Assembly: GCA_035527455.1 (NCBI GenBank)
Contig: DATLAN010000179.1
Location: 1 to 10,916 of the forward strand
DNA: 10,916 nucleotides
Direction of reading: 5' to 3'
Origin: DATLAN01 sp035527455
Lineage (GTDB): Bacteria > Planctomycetota > Planctomycetia > Pirellulales > Thermoguttaceae
This document shows, in pieces, positions 1-6,864 of this stretch. The notes below the pieces were generated by a model. That model ran no database searches, had not been told where the DNA came from, and saw nothing but the letters and a program-made list of their open reading frames with translations. A program made the position numbers and the translations under genes. Positions within the stretch are counted from its first letter, which is position 1. Every line of letters begins with the position of its first letter.

Positions 1-322
1 CGGTCACGCCCAGGATGAAGAGCGTCAGGGCGGTCTTCAGCGTGAGGGAGAAGTGGCGGCTCCGCCATAGCATGGGCAAGCCCAGCGGCCCCATGACCAA
101 GAGGAGCATGGCCAGGACTACCCAAGGATTCTCGGAGAGTCGCCGCTGCGGTGCCGGCGTGTGGGCGACGCCGCCGTCAAACGTCCCGGTGGGCGCCGGT
201 GTGTCGCCCAGAGGTCGGCCGCAATGCCGGCAGAAGTGGTCGCCCGCGTCCAGTACCGCGTAGCATTGATAGCAGACGACTTTCTCGATGTCCTCGGCGG
301 TGGCGATGGGAAGGTTCTCCAC
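1..322 (-). CDS. Zinc-ribbon plus transmembrane protein, partial (C-terminus outside window)
   Basis: Reading the minus strand from a GTG at 322 gives 107 codons without a stop to the window edge. Residues 17-34 contain two Cys-X2-Cys knuckles (CYQC at 17-20 and CRHC at 31-34, followed by GRPLGD), a typical zinc-ribbon. A Pro/Thr/Gly-rich linker follows. Residues about 67-86 form a hydrophobic membrane segment beginning NPWVVLAML and ending LPMLWRS. A second hydrophobic stretch starts near residue 93 and runs off the edge. A cytoplasmic metal-binding head on a small membrane anchor is the likely architecture; the function is unknown. The start is uncertain: no clear Shine-Dalgarno is seen, a TTG at 346 is also in frame, and a stop lies just beyond it. 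The gene is divergent from the sugar transferase. Confidence 0.7.
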   Translation of the reverse strand, partial: MENLPIATAEDIEKVVCYQCYAVLDAGDHFCRHCGRPLGDTPAPTGTFDGGVAHTPAPQRRLSENPWVVLAMLLLVMGPLGLPMLWRSRHFSLTLKTALTLFILGVT

Positions 323-371
323 GATGCTGCATGCGTCAGCGAACAATCCAAGTCTACGTCACGGATGGCGA

Positions 372-478
372 GGTAGGCCGGAACAAGCGCAGCGCGGTTC
401 CGGCACAGGGGCACAGGGATTGGCGCGGGGATTAGCACAGCCAATGCCGGAACTGCGCTGCGCTTGTTCCGGCCTACC
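372..478. repeat. Inverted pair of nested palindromes (REP/BIME-like)
   Basis: The arms 372-405 and 445-478 are 34 bp each and complementary except for one G-T wobble (396 with 454). The 39-base spacer carries a tandem pair of the octamer GCACAGGG (403-410 and 411-418, the first copy starting inside the left arm). Each arm is also a hairpin by itself: GCCGGAAC at 377-384 pairs with GTTCCGGC at 397-404, and the same octamers recur at 446-453 and 466-473. This is the layout of paired REP elements (BIMEs). It lies between two divergent genes and upstream of the 551-579 promoter, so it is unlikely to be a simple terminator of either. I recall related sequences from planctomycete intergenic DNA but cannot verify this here. 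Confidence 0.85.
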
Positions 479-550
479 GGCTCCCAGCCATCTTGCCATC
501 GATTTCAGGCCGCCCAGCCTGCCTCGTCAACCCGACTTCCCCATTCTCCG

Positions 551-579
551 TTGACCTTTCCCGGACGGGCTGCTATAAG
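551..579 (+). promoter_or_regulatory. Sigma70-type promoter for the sugar transferase
   Basis: TTGACC at 551-556 matches the -35 consensus at five of six positions. TATAAG at 574-579 matches the -10 consensus at five of six. They are separated by exactly 17 bases, and a TG at 571-572 adds an extended -10 motif. Transcription would start near 586, leaving a leader of about 48 bases before the ATG at 635. This supports choosing 635 over the in-frame TTG at 464, which lies inside the repeat and upstream of the promoter. Confidence 0.65.
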
Positions 580-634
580 TCGCCCCCTTGATCTCGTCAT
601 TCAAGGTGGGACTGCTGGCTGGTGGGAACTTCCG

Positions 635-2029
635 ATGTATCGCCGACACGGTGACAAGCTCGCGCTGGTATTTCTCGTGTGTGATTTGGCCGTCACGGCG
701 GCCGTTTGGGTGGGGGCCTATGGGCTGCGGTTCGCCCTGTGGGCCTCACCCGAGGGCGTGCCGGACCTCCACCTCGTGCTCCGTGCGTTGCCCGTGATGT
801 TGGTCCTGGCCGCCGTGGCGTATCGCTTGTGCGGGCTGTACGAGGTCCATCGGCTCAGAGAGCTGCCGCGAGAGTTGGGGGTGGTCTGCAAGGCCAGCGG
901 GCTGTTGTTCCTGTTGGCCATCACGATGACCTTCTATCGCCGCGACCTCTACGAATCGCGGCTGGCGCTGGCGTTGTTCCTGGCGCTGAACGCCGTCGCT
1001 TTGGCGCTGGTCCGCCGCGTGATCTGGCAGACGGTCAAATACTTCCGCGGTCGCGGGCTCAACCACGGGCGGGCGGTGATCGTCGGCTGCGGGCGAACCG
1101 GCCGGCTGGTGGCCGAGACGATTCGTGCCAACGCGTGGACCGGCCTGGAAGCGGTCGGATTCGTCGACCGGCCCGGCAAGGTCGAGCCGACGGTTCTTCC
1201 CCGGCTCGGCGAGATCGGCCAACTCGATCGGATCGTGTTCGAGCACGACGTGGACCACGTGTTCGTGGCGTTGCCGCTTTCGCGTTACGCAGAGCTGCCC
1301 GAGGTGTACCGGGCCCTTTCCGATCTTCTGGTGGAAGTGCAGCTCGTGCCCGACGTACCCAACGCGGCCGGAATGAAGCTGCGGATGGTGGAGATCGACG
1401 ACGTGGCGTTCCTCGGGCTGCGTCAGAATCCTCACCACGGCTGGCCGCGGGCGGCGAAACGGGCCATGGATCTCGTTCTCGGCAGCGCCGCGTTGGTGGC
1501 TCTGGCTCCGCTGATGGCGGCGTTGGCGGTGGCCGCCAAGTGCACCAGCCGAGGCCCGGTGTTCTATCGCCAATCGCGTATGGGGTTGCAGGGCAAGACG
1601 TTCGAGATGCTGAAGTTTCGCAGCATGCCGCTGGATGCCGAGCGCGGGACCGGCCCGGTTTGGGCCACGCGAAACGATCGACGCTGCACGCCCCTGGGCC
1701 GGTTCATGCGGCGTTGGAGCCTGGATGAATTGCCCCAGTTGTTCAACGTCCTGGCCGGCCACATGAGCCTGGTGGGACCTCGCCCGGAACGCCGCGTTTT
1801 CGTGGAGAAGTTTCGGCGTCAGATCTCGGATTACGCCCAGCGGCACCAGGTCAAGGCCGGGATGACCGGTTGGGCCCAGGTTCACGGCTGGCGCGGCGAC
1901 ACGTCGCTGCGGCGCCGCATCCAGTGCGACCTCTACTACATCTCGCACTGGTCTCTCTGGCTGGACCTCCAGATTTTGCTGATGACCGTTTTCGGCGGCC
2001 TGCGACCGCGGTCCAAGAGTCGGGGGTAA
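635..2029 (+). CDS. Polyprenyl-phosphate sugar-1-phosphate transferase (exopolysaccharide priming enzyme, WcaJ/EpsE type)
   Basis: The 464-residue protein should transfer a sugar-1-phosphate from a UDP-sugar to undecaprenyl phosphate at the inner membrane, the first step of an exopolysaccharide or O-antigen repeat unit. Four hydrophobic segments lie near residues 9-35, 47-67, 82-100 and 109-127. A nucleotide-binding-like fold follows, with GRAVIVGCGRTGRLV at about 145-159. The C-terminal bacterial sugar transferase domain (about 272-464) has a membrane helix at 278-302, KFRSM at 327-331, the catalytic Asp-Glu pair in DELPQLFNVL (D364, E365), SLVGPRP at 378-384 and GMTGWAQV near 409. Size and domain order fit the large polytopic PHPT class. 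The ATG at 635 is preceded by GGTGGGA and by a good promoter. No glycosyltransferase or export gene lies in the window, so the polymer and sugar specificity are unknown. Confidence 0.92.
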   Translation: MYRRHGDKLALVFLVCDLAVTAAVWVGAYGLRFALWASPEGVPDLHLVLRALPVMLVLAAVAYRLCGLYEVHRLRELPRELGVVCKASGLLFLLAITMTFYRRDLYESRLALALFLALNAVALALVRRVIWQTVKYFRGRGLNHGRAVIVGCGRTGRLVAETIRANAWTGLEAVGFVDRPGKVEPTVLPRLGEIGQLDRIVFEHDVDHVFVALPLSRYAELPEVYRALSDLLVEVQLVPDVPNAAGMKLRMVEIDDVAFLGLRQNPHHGWPRAAKRAMDLVLGSAALVALAPLMAALAVAAKCTSRGPVFYRQSRMGLQGKTFEMLKFRSMPLDAERGTGPVWATRNDRRCTPLGRFMRRWSLDELPQLFNVLAGHMSLVGPRPERRVFVEKFRRQISDYAQRHQVKAGMTGWAQVHGWRGDTSLRRRIQCDLYYISHWSLWLDLQILLMTVFGGLRPRSKSRG

Positions 2030-2098
2030 GGGCCGCTCCTGGAGATGCAGCGGCGTTTGTCTGCCGAGGCAACGGCGACCGGCCGGAAGGGATTTACC

Positions 2099-2163
2099 CG
2101 TAGCTGGATTCGCAAGAATTCAGCCGTACTGCGAAGAACCGAATTCTTGCGAATCCGGCTACG
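2099..2163. repeat. 23-bp inverted repeat, possible terminator of the sugar transferase
   Basis: Arms 2099-2121 and 2141-2163 are complementary over 23 bp with one T-G wobble (2105 with 2157) around a 19-base loop. The inner end of each arm carries the EcoRI-type palindrome GAATTC. It starts 69 bases after the sugar transferase stop, so it could end that transcript, but no U-run follows and the symmetrical arms look more like a dispersed palindromic repeat. Confidence 0.8.
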
Positions 2164-2217
2164 AAAACTGTCGGTAAGTAGTTTTCCGCCGGTCGCCTAA
2201 CGGCGGGCAAGCCCGCC
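2163..2217. repeat. Two further small hairpins
   Basis: GAAAACT at 2163-2169 pairs with AGTTTTC at 2180-2186 around a 10-base loop. GGCGGGC at 2202-2208 pairs with GCCCGCC at 2211-2217; the two-base gap implies that the innermost pairs open. Both follow directly on the 23-bp inverted repeat, forming a cluster of palindromes. The second resembles other planctomycete intergenic palindromes that I recall. Confidence 0.55.
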
Positions 2218-2327
2218 CGCTAAACGGTGGCGTCTCTGAATTGCTGCGGTGCGAACGTAGCCATATATGCCACAAAGAGCCCACCCTGTCGTGGCGTTCT
2301 GATTATGCGTACCACCCAATGGAGCAA

Positions 2328-2350
2328 TTTTTCCAATCTTTTTGGAAAAA
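2328..2350. repeat. AT-rich perfect 9-bp dyad
   Basis: TTTTTCCAA at 2328-2336 and TTGGAAAAA at 2342-2350 are perfectly complementary around a 5-base centre. The base composition is unlike the GC-rich surroundings. There is no GC-rich stem with a U-tail, so it is not a classical terminator. It could be a protein-binding operator or a bent-DNA element about 370 bases upstream of the 2720 gene. Confidence 0.55.
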
Positions 2351-2707
2351 AACTCTTTTAAGCGCTTGACGGACTGCGTGTTTCCTTAGGAGAATGGGGG
2401 AGTTGACTTCAGTTTTTGACATACCCGTGAAGACTTTCCTGAGGCTGACTACGACCCACCCAGACGCAATTCGACCTGGCTTCGGTACGGCGGAAAGGCC
2501 GTCTTGTTCGCCGGCAGGACGCCCGGCTCGAATTCCCACCAACCCGGAATACCCGCCCCAAGACCTCGAGTTGATACACCGCAGTGACGCCACGGGCCGA
2601 AGAGGTTTCTGCCGCGAGGCCATCGGCGTAGACCGGCCAGCGGCGGCGAACGGCAATGGCCGGCCGACCGCCCGGCGCGCGCGTGCCGACGCCGCGGACT
2701 CGGAACG

Positions 2708-2714
2708 AAGGAGG
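2708..2714 (+). promoter_or_regulatory. Strong Shine-Dalgarno for the 376-residue protein
   Basis: AAGGAGG lies five bases before the ATG at 2720, close to the anti-Shine-Dalgarno ideal, and fixes the start of that gene. Confidence 0.8.
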
Positions 2715-2719
2715 ACACG

Positions 2720-3850
2720 ATGAAATTCGGCAAGACATCGTCGGTTGCAGAACTCCAGCTTATCAGTCGTTACGAAGGTTTGCGGAAGGTGTTGTTCTCG
2801 GACGGTTACGCCGAGCACTTGGAGAAACCGCTGGCCTACTGGGCACTGCCGAGCGACCGCCGGCTGCCTTTGGCGTTTCTGGGCCGCACGCTGCGCGACC
2901 TGCTGGAGACCCCGTTTGCCGAGTTGACGGAAACGCCGGGCATCGGACAGAAGAAGATCCGCTCGTTCGTTCGATTGCTCGAACGTGCGGCAAAAACCGA
3001 TGCGTCCGAGCTGCCTCTGGATCCCGTTTGCGTGCAGGAAAACAGCGAACGCATCGCTTCCTCCGACGGCGCCGGCGGAAACGGTTTCGACCCCTCGTCG
3101 GTTTCCGATGTCGTCTGGAGCCAGTGGCGCGCCAGCGTGATCCAACACGGATTGGGCGACGAAGCCCTCGGGCGGCTGGCGCCCAGCCTGAAAAACATGA
3201 CTCGCGTGATCTGGAACTCGCCGCTTCGGGCCTATACGGACAGCACGCTCGCCGAGATCCGCTCGAAGAAGACCCACGGCGAGAAGCGGGTTCGGGCCAT
3301 CCTGGAGGTCTTCCACAGCGCCCACGCGATCGTCTCCGGCATGGGGAAGCAGGATCACTTGCTGGTGCGCATCGTTCCCCGGCTGATCGATCGGGCGGAA
3401 CAGTGGATCGGGCTGGCGCTGCAGACACCGGGCGTGCCCAAGGGGGAAACGATCTTCGAGAACCTCATCAGCCCGTTGCTCGAACAGGTCCGCAACGATT
3501 CTTCCCAGCAGATCGCTTCGCTGGCCGACACCCGGCTGGGGATCGGGGGGCCGATCACCAGCGTGCGGCAGGCGGCGCGCTCCATGGGGTTGACCCGGGC
3601 GCGCGTTTACCAGTTGCTCAATGAGATTAACGACATCATGATGGTTCGCTGGCCGACCGGGCGTCACCAGATTTACGAGTTGCGGGAAAAGTACGACAGC
3701 GAAGCGGCCCAAATGCCCAAAGACACCGATTTGAGGCAATTTCATGCCGCTGTCGAGTTGTTCTATCCGGGAAGTCGCCGTGGTGCGGCCGGCCCTCTCG
3801 ACCAGGCGCTATTGGGGGACCGAGAGATCGGCGAACTGATCGAGGCGTAG
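2720..3850 (+). CDS. Unrecognised protein with helix-hairpin-helix and sigma-region-4-like segments
   Basis: This 376-residue protein is not one I can name. Residues about 50-92 (ending LTETPGIGQKKIRSFVRLL) resemble the helix-hairpin-helix of the RNA polymerase alpha C-terminal domain. Residues about 170-198 (LAEIRSKKTHGEKRVRAIL) look like a second, weaker copy. Residues about 278-303 (SVRQAARSMGLTRARVYQLL) read as a helix-turn-helix of the sigma-70 region 4 type, followed by VRWPTGRHQIYEL. There is no signal peptide or membrane segment, so a cytoplasmic DNA- or transcription-associated role is a reasonable inference, not a demonstrated one. The start is well supported: AAGGAGG at 2708-2714 lies five bases before the ATG. 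It stands apart from its neighbours (690 bases upstream, 172 downstream). Codon usage is like the neighbours, so it is a real gene. Confidence 0.85.
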   Translation: MKFGKTSSVAELQLISRYEGLRKVLFSDGYAEHLEKPLAYWALPSDRRLPLAFLGRTLRDLLETPFAELTETPGIGQKKIRSFVRLLERAAKTDASELPLDPVCVQENSERIASSDGAGGNGFDPSSVSDVVWSQWRASVIQHGLGDEALGRLAPSLKNMTRVIWNSPLRAYTDSTLAEIRSKKTHGEKRVRAILEVFHSAHAIVSGMGKQDHLLVRIVPRLIDRAEQWIGLALQTPGVPKGETIFENLISPLLEQVRNDSSQQIASLADTRLGIGGPITSVRQAARSMGLTRARVYQLLNEINDIMMVRWPTGRHQIYELREKYDSEAAQMPKDTDLRQFHAAVELFYPGSRRGAAGPLDQALLGDREIGELIEA

Positions 3851-3886
3851 GCGAAGGACGCTCGACGCCGTTGCGCCGATATCATC

Positions 3887-3914
3887 TCTCCCGGCCCCCT
3901 TCTCCCGGCCCCCT
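3887..3914. repeat. 14-bp tandem duplication
   Basis: The unit TCTCCCGGCCCCCT occurs twice in direct succession (3887-3900 and 3901-3914) in the gap between the 376-residue protein and the aldehyde oxidoreductase. It is pyrimidine-rich and may be a simple slippage product. No hairpin or promoter is evident in it. Confidence 0.8.
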
Positions 3915-4022
3915 CGCTCCGGCAGACTCTTGCCGAAATCGGCCCCCTGGCCGAACCGGTCAGGAAATGATACTCTCAGCGTGATCTTGCCCAACGCGCA
4001 AGAAATCCCGCAGGTGGTCGAC

Positions 4023-5873
4023 ATGGCCGATGGTTACTGGCAACGGCTACTGAGAGTGAACCTGACCGACCGAAGAATCGAGGTCGAGTCGATCGAGGAG
4101 CAGGATCTCCGACGGTTCGTCGGGGGCGCCGGCCTGGGAGCGGAGATCCTTCGCCGCGAGGTGCCGGCGAAGCTCGACGCCTACGATCATCAGAATCGGC
4201 TGATCTTCGCCACGGGACCCTTTCAAGGACCGCAGGTGCCCGGCGGGGCCAAGTTCAGCGTGGTCGGCATTTCCCCCGTAACCCATACCTTCGGGGACAC
4301 TGCGGCCGGTGCCGGCATGGGACCCGCTCTGAAGGACGCCGGCTACGACGTGCTGCTGGTCGAGGGCGTCGCCGATCAACCCGTGTATCTGCACATCGCC
4401 GACGACCGGGTGGAGATCCGCGACGCACGCAGTCTGTGGGGGCGGGATACGTTCGAGACGGTCGACGCCGTCCGTGCGCAGACGGGCGACTCCAAGTCGA
4501 GCGTGGCCGCGATCGGTCCGGCCGGCGAGCGGCGCGTGGCCATCGCCTGCATCGCCGTGGACAAGCACAGCTTCGCCGGTCGCTGCGGAATGGGGGCCGT
4601 GATGGGCTCGAAGAAGCTCAAGGCGATCGCCGTCCGCGGCACACGACGGGTCGACGTCCACGATCCCCAGCAGACCGGGAACCTCATCAGGCGGTTCCAA
4701 CGGGAGATCGCCAAAACGGTCGAGGAAAACGAGTTCCGCAAGCACGGGACTCCCGGTCTGTGCGAAGCGGCCGAGGCGTTGGGGGATATGCCCATCCGAT
4801 ATTGGGAAGGCGACGTATGGCCCGAGGGCGCCAAGAGGTTGGGCGGCGAGAGTTATACCGAAACGCTGCGTGCCAAGCCGCTGGCCTGCAAGTACTGCCC
4901 GATCGGCTGCCATCGCCGAATCACCATCGACGATCCCGACGAGTACGCGATGGAGGGCGTTGGACCGGAATACGAGACCCTGGGAATGATGGGCACGGGG
5001 CTGCTGATCGACGATCCCAAAGCCGTGGCGGCGGCCAACGAGATCGCCAACCGCCTGGGGATCGATACGATTTCCGCCGGCGCGATGATCGGCTTCGCCA
5101 TGGAGTGTTTCGAGAAGGGATGGATCACCGAGGCCGACACGGACGGCTTGCCGTTGACGTGGGGAAACGCCCGGGCGCTGATCGAATTGACCAGGCAAAT
5201 CGGCAAACGGGAGGGTTTCGGGGCGATCTTCTCGGAAGGGACGCTTCCGGCGGCCAGGAAGATCTCGCCGGAAGCGGTCGAGAACGTGGTCCACGTCAAG
5301 GGCTTGGACGTCCCGGCCCACGACCCCCGCTCGTGCTTCTCCTTGGCCCCCAGCTACGCAACCGGCACCCGGGGCGCGTGTCACTTCCGCGGGCCGTGCG
5401 AAGACGTCGAGATGGGCGGCTTCTATATTCCCGAGGCCGGCGTAACCAAAGACACCGTCAAGTTCTTCGAGAAAGAGAACCAGGCCCTGGTGGCGATGAA
5501 ATGCCAGGATCTGGCCGTGTTGACCAATTCGCTGGTCGTCTGCCTGTTCATGGTCGACGGTGGAGGCTGGGCCCTGAGCGGCGTGAAGGATCTGTTCAAC
5601 GCCATCACCGGCTGGGACTACTCGATCGATGAATTGCTGATGACGGGCGAGCGCGGCTTCACGGTCCAGCGGCTGATCAACGTCCGCGACGGCTACAACG
5701 CCGCGACCGACGTGCTGCCGAAGAAGATGTTCAAGGCCGCCAAGGAAGGGATGCGAGCCGGCAAGGTGCCGCCCTTGAAAGAGATGCTGGAAGATTACTA
5801 CCAGGCACGCGGCTGGGATGAAAACGGAGAGCCGAGCGAGGCGACGTTGCGGCGTTTGGGACTGACGCGGTAA
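4023..5873 (+). CDS. Tungsten-dependent aldehyde:ferredoxin oxidoreductase family protein
   Basis: This 616-residue enzyme belongs to the AOR family, which oxidises aldehydes to carboxylic acids at a tungsten-bispterin centre and passes electrons via a [4Fe-4S] cluster to ferredoxin, normally in the cytoplasm. The N-terminal domain has FVGGAGLGAEIL (32-43), PGGAKFSVVGISP (73-85) and RCGMGAVMGSKKLKAI (187-202). The cluster ligands are Cys289, Cys292 and Cys296 in CKYCPIGC, with Cys507 as the probable fourth. Pterin-contact and catalytic regions are recognisable: EYETLGMMG (316-324), NRLGIDTIS (343-351) and PAHDPR (431-436). The length is normal for the family. The ATG at 4023 was chosen over an in-frame TTG at 3930 because homology-like sequence begins there and AGGTGG precedes it. 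No ferredoxin or pterin-biosynthesis gene is nearby. Substrate is not predictable; AOR, FOR, GAPOR and WOR types share these motifs. Confidence 0.93.
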   Translation: MADGYWQRLLRVNLTDRRIEVESIEEQDLRRFVGGAGLGAEILRREVPAKLDAYDHQNRLIFATGPFQGPQVPGGAKFSVVGISPVTHTFGDTAAGAGMGPALKDAGYDVLLVEGVADQPVYLHIADDRVEIRDARSLWGRDTFETVDAVRAQTGDSKSSVAAIGPAGERRVAIACIAVDKHSFAGRCGMGAVMGSKKLKAIAVRGTRRVDVHDPQQTGNLIRRFQREIAKTVEENEFRKHGTPGLCEAAEALGDMPIRYWEGDVWPEGAKRLGGESYTETLRAKPLACKYCPIGCHRRITIDDPDEYAMEGVGPEYETLGMMGTGLLIDDPKAVAAANEIANRLGIDTISAGAMIGFAMECFEKGWITEADTDGLPLTWGNARALIELTRQIGKREGFGAIFSEGTLPAARKISPEAVENVVHVKGLDVPAHDPRSCFSLAPSYATGTRGACHFRGPCEDVEMGGFYIPEAGVTKDTVKFFEKENQALVAMKCQDLAVLTNSLVVCLFMVDGGGWALSGVKDLFNAITGWDYSIDELLMTGERGFTVQRLINVRDGYNAATDVLPKKMFKAAKEGMRAGKVPPLKEMLEDYYQARGWDENGEPSEATLRRLGLTR

Positions 5874-5928
5874 CCACACGAGGGTGCAATATCGACCGGG
5901 TCCTGGAGACCGACCTGGTCGTGGAATC

Positions 5929-5943
5929 AGGAGGATTGTCGTG
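5929..5943 (+). promoter_or_regulatory. Shine-Dalgarno and GTG start deciding the DapA-family start
   Basis: AGGAGG at 5929-5934, a six-base spacer and GTG at 5941-5943. This strong site outranks the earlier in-frame GTG at 5884, which has no comparable ribosome binding site. Confidence 0.75.
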
Positions 5944-6831
5944 CCTGCGGAACTGCGAGGGGTCTATGCGGCCCTGGTCACGCCGATGACCGCGGACGAA
6001 GAACTCGACCTGGCCGGCCTGAGATCGTTTGCCGGCTACTTGATCGAAGAGGGCGGCGTCGATGGCCTGATCCCGCTGGGCAGCACGGGGGAATACTACG
6101 CGTTGTCCGCGGAGGAACGCCGGCGGGTCTTGGAAACGACCCTCGAGGCCGCCGATGGAAGGGTGCCCGTTCTGGCCGGCGCCAATGCCGGGGCGACCCG
6201 CGACGTGGTGGCCTTCGGCCGGGAAGCCGAGCAATTGGGCGCCGCGGGGATCCTGCTGGCCGCCCCTTACTACTCGTTGCCCAGCGCCGACGAACTGTTC
6301 GAGCATTTCCGCGTCGTCGCCGAATCGGTCGCCTTGCCGATCATGCTGTACAACTACCCCGGGCGAACCGGGGTCGATATCACGCCGGATCTCGTGGAGC
6401 GTCTGGCCGAACTCGACAACATCCGGTACATCAAGGAGAGCAGCGGCGACGTGACCCGGGTGAGCGAGATCATCCGGCGTTGCGGGGAGAAGATTCGCGT
6501 CTTCTGCGGCTGCGACACGCTGGCACTGGAGAGTTTTCTGCTGGGGGCGATCGGCTGGGTCGGCGGGGTCGTCAACGTGCTGCCGAAGGCCCACGCCGAG
6601 CTGTTTCGGCTGGCGGTCGATCGGCAGGACTGGTCTGCTGCCCGGGACTGTTATTTCCGGCTGCTGCCGGTGCTGTCGTTGATGGAAGGCGGCGGCAAGT
6701 ACACGCAGTTCGTCAAGGCGGGTTGCCGGCTCGTCGGCCATCCGGTCGGCCCGCCGAGGAAACCGCTCCTGCCCGCCACGGCCGAAGAAACCGCCCGGTT
6801 GCAGGAAGCGTTGAGTTCGTATCGATGTTAG
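5941..6831 (+). CDS. DapA / N-acetylneuraminate lyase superfamily aldolase or synthase
   Basis: This 296-residue TIM-barrel class I aldolase forms a Schiff base between pyruvate (or a 2-keto acid) and Lys165 in YIKESSGD. Tyr137 in LYNYPGRTG is the conserved general acid/base, and GSTGE (47-51) is the carboxylate-binding loop. True dihydrodipicolinate synthases usually read GTTGE; GSTGE is usual in N-acetylneuraminate lyases and occurs in other keto-acid aldolases. Arg142 in GRTG is retained, so lysine synthesis cannot be excluded. The GTG at 5941 was chosen because AGGAGG (5929-5934) sits six bases before it and the family's N-terminus (LRGVYAALVTPM) follows at once. A GTG at 5884 in the same frame would add residues unlike the family. 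It begins 67 bases after the aldehyde oxidoreductase and ends 33 bases before tdh, consistent with one operon. Confidence 0.9.
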   Translation: MPAELRGVYAALVTPMTADEELDLAGLRSFAGYLIEEGGVDGLIPLGSTGEYYALSAEERRRVLETTLEAADGRVPVLAGANAGATRDVVAFGREAEQLGAAGILLAAPYYSLPSADELFEHFRVVAESVALPIMLYNYPGRTGVDITPDLVERLAELDNIRYIKESSGDVTRVSEIIRRCGEKIRVFCGCDTLALESFLLGAIGWVGGVVNVLPKAHAELFRLAVDRQDWSAARDCYFRLLPVLSLMEGGGKYTQFVKAGCRLVGHPVGPPRKPLLPATAEETARLQEALSSYRC

Positions 6832-6864
6832 CACCCGATTGATTTACCAACTCAGGAATCACCC

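Larger units (their letters stand above)
2030..2719. other. Repeat-bearing intergenic region / long leader, no convincing gene
   Basis: This 690-base stretch follows the sugar transferase stop. The first part holds several inverted repeats (2099-2163, 2163-2186, 2202-2217). The middle (about 2240-2400) is clearly richer in A and T than the surrounding genes and holds a perfect dyad (2328-2350) and the octamer palindrome AAGCGCTT at 2360-2367. The last 250 bases are GC-rich and end in a strong Shine-Dalgarno for the next gene. An open frame at 2394-2723 is present but its product is low-complexity and unconvincing. A weak promoter-like TTGACG (2366-2371) with GAGAAT 18 bases downstream could serve the 2720 gene. 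Confidence 0.6.

Noticed and set aside
746..1948. 400-codon antisense open frame over the sugar transferase
   Set aside because: The plus strand encodes an unmistakable sugar transferase; the antisense product is His/Gln/Pro-rich shadow.
2403..2424. TTGACT and TTGACA hexamers as -35 boxes
   Set aside because: No acceptable -10 hexamer lies 16-18 bases downstream of either.
2303..3745. 480-codon minus-strand open frame over the 376-residue protein
   Set aside because: Shadow composition and no ribosome binding site. The plus-strand frame has a strong Shine-Dalgarno and recognisable helix motifs.
3930..4022. Earlier TTG start for the aldehyde oxidoreductase
   Set aside because: The 31 added residues do not resemble the AOR N-terminus; family-like sequence starts just after the ATG at 4023.
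4047..5879. 610-codon open frame antisense to the aldehyde oxidoreductase
   Set aside because: It mirrors a clear AOR-family gene codon for codon in high-GC DNA, has Arg/Gly/His/Gln-rich shadow composition and no recognisable motif.
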